Origin: Candidatus Bathyarchaeota archaeon
GTDB taxonomy: Archaea > Thermoproteota > Bathyarchaeia > Bathyarchaeales > Bathycorpusculaceae
DNA: 64,000 nucleotides
Assembly (NCBI GenBank): GCA_026014735.1
Contig: JAOZHT010000002.1
Location: 186,001-250,000, forward strand
Direction of reading: 5' to 3'
Below, piece by piece: positions 46,686-54,862 of this stretch. Made by a program: the position numbers and the translations under genes. Position 1 is the stretch's first letter. Each line of letters begins with the position of its first letter. The notes beneath the pieces were generated by a model. That model saw only the letters and a program-made list of their open reading frames with translations, did not search any database and was not told the DNA's origin.

Positions 46686-47129
46686 TTAGCTCCGGACCTC
46701 CACAAAGATTAAGGCTCCGTTGGGGCAGTTGGCGACGCATGCGGGTTCTTTGAGGTCCTGGCAGAGGTCACATTTGGCGACAACCTTGTTTTCTTTGTCT
46801 ATTTTGATGGCGCCGTAGGGGCAAACCATGATGCAGGTCCAGCAGCCGATGCATTTGTCTTTGTTGTGGCTGACTTTGCCTGTCTGGGGGTCTTTGGTCA
46901 TGGCGCCGGTTAGGCATGCGGTGACGCAGGGGGCGTCTTCGCAGTTGCGGCATTGGATGGCAAAGGAGATGGGTTTGCTGACTTCGCGTCGGATGCGGCT
47001 TATGGGTTTGGGGTGTTCGCTGTTGTAGGCTTTGATGGGGTCTTTTGATTTGGAGTGGGCTACTGTGCAGTAGACTTCGCATAGTCCGCAGCCGATGCAG
47101 GCTTCTTGTTTAGCGATTATTTTTTTCAT
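46686..47129 (-). CDS. Multi-cluster 4Fe-4S ferredoxin-type protein
   Basis: 147 residues. Cys-rich electron carrier with CIGCGLCEVYC, CRNCEDAPCVTAC, CIGCWTCIMVC and a distal CDLCQDLKEPACVANCPNGA, about four [4Fe-4S] clusters, similar to HycB/DmsB-like proteins. It heads the operon of the split glutamate synthase and is probably its electron mediator. TATA-like CATATTTTAATG lies at about 47178-47190, minus, and a GGAAGAAGG ribosome site precedes the ATG. Confidence 0.9.
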   Translation of the reverse strand: MKKIIAKQEACIGCGLCEVYCTVAHSKSKDPIKAYNSEHPKPISRIRREVSKPISFAIQCRNCEDAPCVTACLTGAMTKDPQTGKVSHNKDKCIGCWTCIMVCPYGAIKIDKENKVVAKCDLCQDLKEPACVANCPNGALIFVEVRS

Positions 47130-47396
47130 AAATCCTTCTTCCTGTTTCTGTTGTTTAGCGTGGGCACGTGAGCATTAAAATATGCAATTCTTCATCACTC
47201 GTGCATAAAGTGCCCTCGCTGGTGGTCTGTTGATCATTTTTCTTGATTATTACTTTACATGTGTTCAAAGGCATCAAATGCACCCTCCCATGGGGAGATA
47301 GCCCACCAAAATATCATGTAATCTATATAACCTTGTTGATAATCATTTATATGACAGTTAATGAACTATGTAATCTAAACGAATCATATATCAAAG

Positions 47397-48509
47397 GTGG
47401 AAGCGGTGGCAGAAAAAGACCTCGGATACCGACGAGTCCAATGCACAGGCAGAGGCTCCTTCATCATATCCCTCCCCAAAGAATGGGTCGAAGACCTAGG
47501 CCTAAAACGCGGCAGCGAAATCGCCTTCAATATCCAACCCGACAGCACCCTCACACTGGTGCCTCGGAAAATCATGGAGAAAGAAGGCAAAAACGACGCC
47601 GCCAAACCCAAAGAATATTTCATCAACGTTGACTCCAAAGAGCCCACCGAATCCGCCCTACGAATGGTAAGAGCGCTCTACGCCATCGGCGCCGACATCA
47701 TCCGCATCCACTTCAAAAACCTCAAAGACGCCCCAAAATATAAAATCGAAACAAAAAACTTCGTCCGAGACACCTTTCTGGGGGCGGAAATCATCGATGA
47801 AACACCCGACGAAATCACCCTGCAGATCTTAATCAAACACAGCGAGTTCGGCATCGAAAAAGCTGTCCGCCGCATGGCAATCGTGGCGCTTGCAGCCAAC
47901 CGCGACGCCATAGCCTACCTTGATGACCACAGCAGCGCACTCTACGATAGCGTTATGCATGCACGCAACGATGTGAATCGTTTGGGGCTCTATATTGTGC
48001 GGCAACTCAAGTATGGCATCGAACGTAACCTTTACCGGGAACTGGGTTTCCGCACGCCTAAGGAGTTTCTGCTCTACCGCATAGCCGTCAACGACATCGA
48101 AAACATCGGAGAAAACGCCCTAAACATAGTTAACAATATTGGAGCCTTCCAGAAGCTCATACAGGACGAAACCCTCTTCATCAAAGACCCCCTCGACGAG
48201 GAAGTCTACATGCAACTCACCGACTTCTACAGTCAGGCTCAGCAGCTCTACGAAGACGCCATCAAAGCAGTCTTTAAACGGGACTACAAAGACGCGGAGA
48301 AGCTGATTTCGAAGCGGGACGCCATGGTGCCGCTGGAAAGCTCGATAATCATGTTGATTTCCAGCAAGAAAATGGATCCTAATGTAACCGCGATTTTGCG
48401 GTTGATCTTTGACAGTGCACGGCGAATTCTCGATTATGGCCGCAACATGGCGGAACTTACGTTGAACCGCACCGTGGAGGAACTCTGCTCAACACTAACC
48501 TACAAATAA
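47397..48509 (+). CDS. AbrB-PhoU domain regulator
   Basis: 370 residues. The N-terminal SpoVT/AbrB-like swapped-hairpin domain (VQCTGRGSFIISLPKEWVEDLG, residues 14-35, then KRGSEIAFN) is followed by PhoU-like three-helix bundles (about 150-360). Such archaeal proteins are annotated as phosphate uptake regulators and are thought to respond to phosphate, possibly at the membrane. GTG start is preceded by AAAGGTGG. TATA-like elements lie at about 47321-47331 and 47345-47352. No Pst transporter genes are nearby. Confidence 0.88.
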   Translation: MEAVAEKDLGYRRVQCTGRGSFIISLPKEWVEDLGLKRGSEIAFNIQPDSTLTLVPRKIMEKEGKNDAAKPKEYFINVDSKEPTESALRMVRALYAIGADIIRIHFKNLKDAPKYKIETKNFVRDTFLGAEIIDETPDEITLQILIKHSEFGIEKAVRRMAIVALAANRDAIAYLDDHSSALYDSVMHARNDVNRLGLYIVRQLKYGIERNLYRELGFRTPKEFLLYRIAVNDIENIGENALNIVNNIGAFQKLIQDETLFIKDPLDEEVYMQLTDFYSQAQQLYEDAIKAVFKRDYKDAEKLISKRDAMVPLESSIIMLISSKKMDPNVTAILRLIFDSARRILDYGRNMAELTLNRTVEELCSTLTYK

Positions 48510-48522
48510 GCGTGGAAAATGT

Positions 48523-48576
48523 TGGTTGTCCGGCCGGGATTCGGACCTGGGTCCGCGACTCGAGAAACCGCTATAC
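48523..48576 (-). repeat. 3' part of tRNA-Glu (54-bp direct repeat, left copy)
   Basis: Bases 48523-48576 match 49130-49183 at 49 of 54 positions and in the same direction. They comprise the encoded CCA, the acceptor 3' strand, T arm, variable region and anticodon arm of tRNA-Glu(CTC), stopping in the D arm. The T stem has a mismatch and the acceptor differs at two bases; the sequence beyond 48576 gives no proper D arm or 5' acceptor. This is a tRNA remnant or att-like site. Confidence 0.8.
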
Positions 48577-48681
48577 ATAGCCAGCCTATCGGGTTCAACG
48601 ATAGTATCTAAAAAGTGTTTGGTGACTCAGTATGCAAGAAATATTAGGCACTAAAATGAGATATCTTATGAGGCTTATATA

Positions 48682-48927
48682 ATGACTGAAACCTGTACGT
48701 TTTCAGCGATACTGTGGAAAGAGGGAAAAGTCCAAATCGCATGGTCTCCGGAATTTGACATCGCAAGCCAAGGGAAAAATGTGGAAGAAGCTTTAGCGAA
48801 TCTGCGGGAAGCCGTCGAGCTTTATTTAGAAGATGAAGATGCCAAGATTCCAAATAAAAAATCGCCTATCCTGACAACCCTGAGTGTTGAGGCACATGCC
48901 AAAGCTGAAACCTGTATCAGGTCTTAA
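48682..48927 (+). CDS. hicB: HicB-like antitoxin
   Basis: 81 residues with the HicB partial RNase H fold: FSAILWKEGKVQIAWSPEF and ASQGKNVEEALANLREAVELYLEDE. HicB neutralises the HicA toxin by binding it. The usual C-terminal DNA-binding domain is absent or reduced, so it may not repress alone. The gene overlaps hicA by 32 bases. It is within the segment bounded by the tRNA-Glu repeats. Confidence 0.88.
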   Translation: MTETCTFSAILWKEGKVQIAWSPEFDIASQGKNVEEALANLREAVELYLEDEDAKIPNKKSPILTTLSVEAHAKAETCIRS

Positions 48928-49129
48928 GCTAATCAAAGCATTGGGTAAAGCTGGTTTTCAAGTTGTTGGAAAGAAAGGCAGCCATGTTCGGCTCAAAAGA
49001 AAAACAGCTACAAGCTTTAACATAGTAATCGTTCCAATGCACCCTGAAATAAAGAAAGGAACCCTCAAATCTATTCTCCGACAAGCAGACCTAACAGAAA
49101 AGGACCTCATAGTTCTATTAGAGGATTAG
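48896..49129 (+). CDS. hicA: HicA-like toxin (mRNA interferase)
   Basis: 77 residues of the double-stranded RNA-binding-like fold. KPVSGLKLIKALGKAGF, then VGKKGSHVRLKRKT contains the catalytic His-equivalent, and IVPMHPEIKKGTLKSILRQADLT closes it. HicA cleaves mRNA. Start ATG 48896 is preferred over 48884 since the family begins near MPKLKPVSG. Its stop codon (49127-49129) touches the encoded CCA (49130-49132) of the tRNA-Glu gene on the other strand, an exact junction. Confidence 0.9.
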   Translation: MPKLKPVSGLKLIKALGKAGFQVVGKKGSHVRLKRKTATSFNIVIVPMHPEIKKGTLKSILRQADLTEKDLIVLLED

Positions 49130-49132
49130 TGG

Positions 49133-49207
49133 TGCTCCGGCCGGGATTCGGACCCGGGTCCGCGACTCGAGAGGCCGCTATACTTGACCGGACTATACTA
49201 CCGGAGC
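49133..49207 (-). tRNA. tRNA-Glu (CTC), CCA encoded at 49130-49132
   Basis: 75 bases with acceptor GCTCCGG/CCGGAGC, D arm, anticodon stem GCGGC/GTCGC with loop CTCTCGA (anticodon CTC at 34-36), variable region GGAC and T stem CCGGG/CCCGG with loop TCCGAAT. The discriminator A is followed by genomic CCA, which many archaeal tRNA genes lack. It lies directly next to hicA, with a 3' partial copy 600 bases beyond. Confidence 0.93.
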
Positions 49208-49307
49208 GCACCGTTTAGCGTACATACACATTCCACATCTGTTAATTTACCTTACTCTCAAATCAGCGGGTTTAGCGGCAAAAAACTGGGGCAGTGGGGC
49301 TTTTGGG

Positions 49308-50237
49308 TTAGCTTTGGGGAGCTGTTTTGTTTAATGCTCGGCGTGAAAGGTAGAAGGCAACGCCGACTAATGCGAAGGTAACGATTATCGGCACCACCGA
49401 GGGTAATTCTATGTTGAAGGCTTCCACTACCATAAAGAAGCCTAGGAACCCGATGGAGGTTAAGGCGCCGTTTTTAAGGTACTTGTATTTGGCTATGGAG
49501 TCGATGCCCTTGATGGTTAGTTCCCGCACAACTATGGCACCGATGCCTATGCCGATGAGGATCAAAATCAAGTTTATGGTGAAGGCAAAGGCGCCGATGA
49601 CACCGTCGAAGCTAAAGGTCATGTCGAGTACTTCAAGGTAAACGAATTTTGAGAAGTCACTCATGCCCCTTGTGCCCTCGACGAGGTTGCGTTCGCTTTC
49701 CTCAGCGGTCTGCTTTAAACCGTAGAGGATAAAGAAGGTGGCGCTGCCGATGGCGGCGGCAAGCATCACCATCGAATCTGCCCTCGCTAGATACATCACT
49801 ACAACTAGGATTATGGCGGCGAATGCGAAGAACCATACCCCTTGTTTCTGTTTGAGGTAGCGTTCGATGAATAGGGGTTCTTTGGGTTCAAGAAACAGCC
49901 AGTGGAAGTAGAGGTAGAGGAGGAATACTCCGCCGAACATGAGGATGAGGGGTTTTTGCATTTCTATGGCGTTTGCTGCAACTTCGCTTTGCCCGATGAA
50001 TGCTAGGAACAGGTCGGAGCCGCTTATCGTGGGAACGGATATCCACACGATAATTAGAGGCAGGATGAACCGGACCAGAAACACCGATGTCAGGATGCCG
50101 ATGAAGAGGAAGCGTTTGCGCCACAGCACACTCATGGTTTTTAGTACGCTAGCGTTTACGATGGCGTTATCTACGCTGTTGACAACTTCGAAGACAATTA
50201 GCCCAAGCACGATGGCTACTGACTCGACTAGCGACAC
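49308..50237 (-). CDS. TerC-like integral membrane protein (DUF475)
   Basis: 309 residues with about eight to nine transmembrane helices. VFEVVNSVDNAIVNASV near the N-terminus and EVLDMTFSFDGVIGAFA at the mid-region hold the acidic residues conserved in TerC/DUF475, tied to metal (manganese) homeostasis or tellurite resistance in bacteria. GTG start. Function in archaea is not established. Confidence 0.85.
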   Translation of the reverse strand: MSLVESVAIVLGLIVFEVVNSVDNAIVNASVLKTMSVLWRKRFLFIGILTSVFLVRFILPLIIVWISVPTISGSDLFLAFIGQSEVAANAIEMQKPLILMFGGVFLLYLYFHWLFLEPKEPLFIERYLKQKQGVWFFAFAAIILVVVMYLARADSMVMLAAAIGSATFFILYGLKQTAEESERNLVEGTRGMSDFSKFVYLEVLDMTFSFDGVIGAFAFTINLILILIGIGIGAIVVRELTIKGIDSIAKYKYLKNGALTSIGFLGFFMVVEAFNIELPSVVPIIVTFALVGVAFYLSRRALNKTAPQS

Positions 50238-50367
50238 AGATAGTACGCCTTAACTTAGAGCGCAACAAAGCTTACCTATAATCCTTTTCAGGCATAGAAG
50301 CGATTTGATTTATGATTATGACTTGGTTTTTAAGGTAGACCAAACTATGATGTAGCGGTGCCGCCGC

Positions 50368-50796
50368 TTGGAAACAGAGCAGGAACTTAACGCATCAACC
50401 TTCCAAACCTACGTTTACCTCGTTAAAGCTGGCAAACCCGTAGGTCCAAGAGATGTGATGCGCGGCGCCAACCTAAGCAGTCCCAGCGTAGCGTACCGTA
50501 ACCTCCAAAAACTCCTTGATTTAGGCTTAGTCATCAAAGACACCTACGGAAACTATGTAGCTAAAGAGAAAGTAGGCATGAAGGGTTACGTGTGGGTGGG
50601 CAGAAGCCTGATTCCAAGCTTTGCCATCCTTGGATTTATTTTTCTCGGAGTTTTAATCGGGGAGGTAGCGGTTTTGCTGCCGCATCTGATTGCTGGGGCG
50701 CCGATTCAGGAGGCGTTTTGGCTACTGCTGCTGGTTACAGGGGTTGTGGCAGCGATTTTTCTGGTTTTAACCTTCAAAAACAGGTCTCGATTTTAA
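50368..50796 (+). CDS. Membrane-bound winged-helix regulator
   Basis: 142 residues. Winged helix (about 8-70: TFQTYVYLVKAGKPVGPRDV, then SPSVAYRNLQKLLDLGLV) followed by two transmembrane helices (about 80-101 and 110-135). Paralogous in layout to the protein encoded at 62819-63250. TTG start; TATA-like ATTTATGATT at about 50308-50318. Such proteins place a DNA-binding domain at the membrane; target unknown. Confidence 0.78.
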   Translation: METEQELNASTFQTYVYLVKAGKPVGPRDVMRGANLSSPSVAYRNLQKLLDLGLVIKDTYGNYVAKEKVGMKGYVWVGRSLIPSFAILGFIFLGVLIGEVAVLLPHLIAGAPIQEAFWLLLLVTGVVAAIFLVLTFKNRSRF

Positions 50797-50850
50797 GTAG
50801 GTTACAGCTGCAAAAAAGAATTAAAATAAGAAAAGGTTTTTTGGGGAAGC

Positions 50851-52500
50851 TTACTCTTCGCCCATTCCGCCCGGCATGCCGCCGGGTCCGCCTGGACCGC
50901 CCTTGGGGGATTTAGCGGTGATGACGTCGTCGATGCGTAGAATCATAGCTGCGGATTCAGAAGCGGATTTGATGGCTTGCTCTTTAACCATGATTGGTTC
51001 GATTACGCCGTTTGCGATGCTGTCTTGGAGTTTGCCTTTGAAGATGTTGATGCCTTGGTATTTGCCTTCGGCTTTGTCGTGTACGCTGCGGAGTTCAACG
51101 AGGATGTCGATGGGTTCAAGACCAGCGTTTTCGGCGAGGGTGCGGGGGATGACTTCTACGGCGTCTGCGAATGCTTCCACTGCGAGTTGTTCTCTGCCGC
51201 CGACTTTGGTTGCGTACCTGCGGAGTTCCTTTGCTATTTCGATTTCGATGGCGCCGCCGCCGGGGACGATTTTGTTGTTTTCGATGACGTCGCTGACCAC
51301 TGACAGTGAGTCGGTCATGGCGCGTTCTGCTTCGTCAACCATGCGTTCTAGGCCTGCGCGGATAAGGATTGCTACGCTGTGGGGGTCTTTGCATTTCTCG
51401 ACGAAGATCATTTTGTCGTCGCCGATTTTGCGTTCCTCCACCAGACCCGCTGATCCGAGGTCGGCTTTCTTGAGGTCATCTAGGTCGCTGATGATTCTGC
51501 CGCCTGTTGCGCGGGCGAGTTTCTCCATGTCGGATTCTTTGACTCTGCGCGCTGCGATGATGCCTTCTTTAGCAAGGAAATGCTGGACCATGTCGTCGAC
51601 GCCTTTTTGGCAGAAAATCACGTCTGCGCCGCTGGCTTTGACTTTGCTGACCATGTCCTGCAGCATGTCGGTTTCTTGGTCGAGGAAGGCTTTCATCTGG
51701 GTTGGGTCTTTGATTCTGATTTCAGCGGTTATCTCTGTTTTCTCGATTTCCAGGGCTGAGTCGAGGAGCGCGATTTTCGCGTTTTCCTTGAGTTTAGGCA
51801 TGCCTGGATTCACGACTTCTTTGTCTATGATTACGCCACGGATAAGTTCGGTTTCAAGCAGGCTTTTACCTGTTTTCTTGATAAGCTGGATGTTATCGAT
51901 GTCAGCGATTGTTTTGTCTCCCCGCTGCTCAGCAATCTGCTTAACTGCATCGATGCTGATTTGGGCAAGGTGATCTTTTGCTGCGCCGACGGCTTTGCTG
52001 CTCATGCTGGTTAAGGCAACTTTAAGGAGCAGGTTTTTGTCGTTGGTGTCAAGGGGTACAGCGGTTTGGTTGATGACTTCGATGGCTTTCTGAGAAGCTT
52101 TCCTAAAGCCGCTGACAAGGATGGTTGGGTGTATGTTTTGTTCGAGGAGTTCCTCGGCTTTTTTGAGAAGTTCGCTGGCGATGACTACTGCGCTGGTGGT
52201 TCCGTCGCCGACCATGTCGTCTTGGGTTTTGGCGATTTCAACCATCATTTTCGCTGCGGGGTGCTCGACGTCGATTTCTTTGAGGATAGCTGCGCCATCG
52301 TTGGTTATGGTGATGTCGCCTAGGCTGTCGATGAGCATTTTATCCATGCCGCGTGGTCCAAGGGTGGTTTTGAGGACTTCACCGATTACTCGGGCTGCCA
52401 TAATGTTGTTTCTTTGGGCTTCTTTGCCTCTGCTTCGGGTTGTTCCTTCTTTAAGGATGAGGACGGGTTGTCCTGAACCTGTTGTTGTTAAATATGCCAT
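50851..52500 (-). CDS. thsA: Thermosome subunit (group II chaperonin)
   Basis: 549 residues. LGPRGMDKMLIDSLGDITITNDGA near residue 37 and GDGTTSAVV near residue 90 bind ATP; VPGGGAIEIEIA near residue 400 is the other nucleotide motif. The Gly/Met-rich C-terminus (GGPGGMPGGMGEE) is typical of thermosome beta or alpha subunits. Forms a double-ring folding chamber in the cytosol. A TATA-like TTTATATTTG lies on the minus strand at about 52563-52572, roughly 65 bases ahead of the start. Confidence 0.97.
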   Translation of the reverse strand: MAYLTTTGSGQPVLILKEGTTRSRGKEAQRNNIMAARVIGEVLKTTLGPRGMDKMLIDSLGDITITNDGAAILKEIDVEHPAAKMMVEIAKTQDDMVGDGTTSAVVIASELLKKAEELLEQNIHPTILVSGFRKASQKAIEVINQTAVPLDTNDKNLLLKVALTSMSSKAVGAAKDHLAQISIDAVKQIAEQRGDKTIADIDNIQLIKKTGKSLLETELIRGVIIDKEVVNPGMPKLKENAKIALLDSALEIEKTEITAEIRIKDPTQMKAFLDQETDMLQDMVSKVKASGADVIFCQKGVDDMVQHFLAKEGIIAARRVKESDMEKLARATGGRIISDLDDLKKADLGSAGLVEERKIGDDKMIFVEKCKDPHSVAILIRAGLERMVDEAERAMTDSLSVVSDVIENNKIVPGGGAIEIEIAKELRRYATKVGGREQLAVEAFADAVEVIPRTLAENAGLEPIDILVELRSVHDKAEGKYQGINIFKGKLQDSIANGVIEPIMVKEQAIKSASESAAMILRIDDVITAKSPKGGPGGPGGMPGGMGEE

Positions 52501-52834
52501 TTCGTTATCCCTACTTTAGTAGAACCTATTTTAATTCGGAAATACCCAAAAATCAAACGCAAATATAAACTTTAAGGCGACTTCGAGGGGTGTTTAGTTT
52601 GTTTGCTATGGAAAAACAGGTTCAGGCTCGTATAAGATGGCTTGGGTCGGCTCTGACGTGTGATTTTTTCTCTATCCCCCTTATTTATAGTCTAGGCGTC
52701 TGCTGAGGGATTGTTGGAATTGGTCTGCTTTTGCATTTTCATGGCAGTTTTGCTTGGTTGTTTGTTGGATTACTATAGAAGTTTCTATTCAGTTGCGGCA
52801 GACAGATTTGCCAGTTTGTAGAAGATACGTTTGT
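52501..52834. other. Intergenic region with thermosome promoter
   Basis: 334 bases without a gene. It contains the thermosome TATA-like box (about 52563-52572, minus) and the 3' flank of the toroid-protein gene. The middle (52600-52800) is T-rich on the plus strand and shows no feature I can name. Confidence 0.5.
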
Positions 52835-53836
52835 CTATGGATAAAACCGTTTGAATATTCTTCCTATCCTAAGAGCCAGCCATAGCTGCTCACTGGATAC
52901 CCCCATCTTCGCTCTTGCTGCTTTGCCGTACTCAAGCTTCCACAAGCCGCTGGGCAACTGGTTATCTGCAAGCCAATCTAGGCCCCGCTGCACGTCGGCG
53001 TCGTCTACGGGGTAGCCCGTCAACGCAAGCGACTCCAGCGCCGTGACGAGGTTAGGCCACCAGAACAGGAACCGTACCCAGTAACGCTTGTCCTGATATG
53101 AGGTGTAGTAGTCGGGTTGGAAGAAGGATGTTTTGAGCAGGTCCGCGGCTGCATGCGCCTCTTTGCAGCGGCGATACGCGGGGTGGGCGGCGAAGGCGCG
53201 CAGAGCCATGTCGGTCCAGTTATGCGAGAAGGGCTTTGTGCGGTCGGGTTCTATGGGTTCGGCGTAGGTGCTTGTGAGTTTGTTTATGGTTGCCTGTGTG
53301 AGGGCATATTGGTGGGTTAAGATGGGAATTGACCATCCGCCGTCGTTTTGGCGCATGGAGAGCAACCAAGTCAGTCCCTTTTCCACTCGCGGGTCATCTG
53401 TGTATCCTGCTTTTATAAGGACCGCCAGCATTGCACCCGTATAGTAGGTGGCATACTGGTTTGCCATCATGCCGCGGATGTCGCCCTGGCTAGTTTGAAA
53501 AGAAAGCAGGAATTCAGCCGCTTTAGGCACGCTTTCATGCTGTTTGGTGAGTTGGTAATGTTCGACAAGGATGCGGAGGTTTTTCCAAGTTTCGACTAAT
53601 GCATAGTGGTTTTTTGGGTAGGTTACGGTTTCTTTGCCGGTGTGGGGCCATGAACCGTCAGGTTTCTGCTTCCGGAGGATTCGCTGGACTTCTGGCAGTT
53701 GCCAGACAAAAGTTATGGGTTGGACGGTTTCGTTGAGGAGGTCTCGGCGGGTAAAGTATTCGATGGCTCCGTTGCCGCATAAAAGCAGACTTGTGATGGG
53801 GTTGATTTTTAGGTGAGTTAACCAATTCTTGGACAC
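52835..53836 (-). CDS. Prenyltransferase/squalene cyclase-like alpha/alpha-toroid protein
   Basis: 333 residues. Repeated QW-like helices such as KQKPDGSWPHTGK, LSMRQNDGGWSIP and LADNQLPSGLWKLEY fit the terpenoid-cyclase/protein-prenyltransferase toroid. The catalytic DxDD and QW arrangement of true cyclases is not evident, so it may not be a cyclase. Archaeal proteins of this type have unclear roles. Cytosolic; no signal peptide is apparent. Confidence 0.75.
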   Translation of the reverse strand: MSKNWLTHLKINPITSLLLCGNGAIEYFTRRDLLNETVQPITFVWQLPEVQRILRKQKPDGSWPHTGKETVTYPKNHYALVETWKNLRILVEHYQLTKQHESVPKAAEFLLSFQTSQGDIRGMMANQYATYYTGAMLAVLIKAGYTDDPRVEKGLTWLLSMRQNDGGWSIPILTHQYALTQATINKLTSTYAEPIEPDRTKPFSHNWTDMALRAFAAHPAYRRCKEAHAAADLLKTSFFQPDYYTSYQDKRYWVRFLFWWPNLVTALESLALTGYPVDDADVQRGLDWLADNQLPSGLWKLEYGKAARAKMGVSSEQLWLALRIGRIFKRFYP

Positions 53837-53857
53837 TTACGTTCCCCGATAAGTCAG

Positions 53858-54223
53858 TTAGAGGTTATCTAGAATCTTTTTGAATTGAGGCCGCAACTTG
53901 GGCAATTCGGTTATTGCTGTAGTCCATATTGTAGGCCAGTCTGCGCTGAAGTATTCATGGGTAAGGTCGTGTCTCATACCACAGAGCTTCTCGTATGGAA
54001 TATGGTGGTAGTAGAATTGCTCTCTTACCCGTTTGCTTTTTGAGACAGCCCAAACAGCTTCAGCAATATCTCTTAGAATATCTTTTAGGGCATGCTGGTT
54101 AATCTTTTGTTTGATAAACTGGTCATAGGTTAAACCATCAACGATCTCTCCTAAGTCGTCAATGTAATCAATGATTTCTTTAAGGTAAAGTTTAGGATCT
54201 CTTGGCTGACGATTTTCTGTCAG
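53858..54223 (-). CDS. hepT: HepT-like toxin, apparent CTG start
   Basis: 121 residues, a HEPN (DUF86) RNase toxin. The RX4HXY motif is present as RHDLTHEY near residue 84, and the N-terminus reads LTENRQPRDPKLYLKEII. No ATG, GTG or TTG occurs in frame in the first half; the natural start corresponds to CTG at 54223-54221, which overlaps the stop codon of the preceding nucleotidyltransferase as CTGA. GAGG at 54234-54237 is ten bases before it. This gene is missed by standard start-codon rules. Partner of MntA. Confidence 0.85.
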   Translation of the reverse strand: MTENRQPRDPKLYLKEIIDYIDDLGEIVDGLTYDQFIKQKINQHALKDILRDIAEAVWAVSKSKRVREQFYYHHIPYEKLCGMRHDLTHEYFSADWPTIWTTAITELPKLRPQFKKILDNL

Positions 54224-54534
54224 ACTGAAACAGCCTCTTTTAGCACTTGGTCTCTTATGTGCCTATTCAAATAATCCTTCGAAACCACATCCACTTTCAA
54301 CTGTAACCTTTGCCTCAAGAACTGCTTCAAGTCATAAACAGTAAAAAGACTGACTGGGTCGCAATATGTCACTAAAAGATCAAGATCGCTTTTTTCATTC
54401 TGTTCTCCTCTTGCATATGATCCAAACACGTCTAAGGTCTCTACTTTAAAACGTACCTTCAACGCAGGTTTCAACAATCGCAGTTGCTCAACAATTTCTT
54501 CAAGCGACCGCACAGAGGAGAAAGATTGAACCAA
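54220..54534 (-). CDS. mntA: MntA-like nucleotidyltransferase antitoxin
   Basis: 104 residues. Minimal nucleotidyltransferase with GSYARGEQNEKSDLDLLV (about 40-58), the Gly-Ser and Asp-x-Asp metal-binding signature. In the MntA-HepT system it AMPylates the Tyr of HepT RX4HXY and blocks the toxin. TTG start. An AATAAATACTTATT box at about 54575-54590, minus, suggests a separate promoter from the RNAP/ribosomal operon. It overlaps hepT by four bases. Confidence 0.88.
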   Translation of the reverse strand: MVQSFSSVRSLEEIVEQLRLLKPALKVRFKVETLDVFGSYARGEQNEKSDLDLLVTYCDPVSLFTVYDLKQFLRQRLQLKVDVVSKDYLNRHIRDQVLKEAVSV

Positions 54535-54618
54535 GACGAATTTTCCTCAAACAGGAAATAGCCTTTATCCACTAATAAGTATTTATTGAATAAGAAGTAG
54601 AACCCCTAAAAAGAGGGT

Positions 54619-54849
54619 TTAGTAGAAGTTGCGGGCTTCTTTGCGTTTCTCTGCTTCTTCGTAGAACCGCAGCACTTCATCGATGATTTCAACGTTTGAA
54701 AGCAGCATACGTCGGCAGCAGTACCGTTTAAGGCCCAAGCTGTCAAGGACGTCGCTGGCGTTTTCGCCTGTCTTTATGCGTCGTGTGAATTCGTCCCATC
54801 GGTCTCCAACCAACTTGCCGCAGGTGAAGCATCTTACGGGAATAATCAC
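54619..54849 (-). CDS. rpoN: RNA polymerase subunit N (Rpo10)
   Basis: 76 residues. A small zinc-binding RNAP subunit with [15 protein letters not shown] and [11 protein letters not shown], the four-Cys site of Rpo10/Rpb10. It packs against RpoD and RpoL in the assembly platform. Ends the S13-S4-S11-RpoD-L18e-L13-S9 operon as in most archaea. Confidence 0.95.
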   Translation of the reverse strand: MIIPVRCFTCGKLVGDRWDEFTRRIKTGENASDVLDSLGLKRYCCRRMLLSNVEIIDEVLRFYEEAEKRKEARNFY

Positions 54850-54862
54850 TTTTTATGTCTCC

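Noticed and set aside
48523-48600. A second complete tRNA gene
   Set aside because: The 5' half cannot form the acceptor or a normal D arm with the conserved 3' half.
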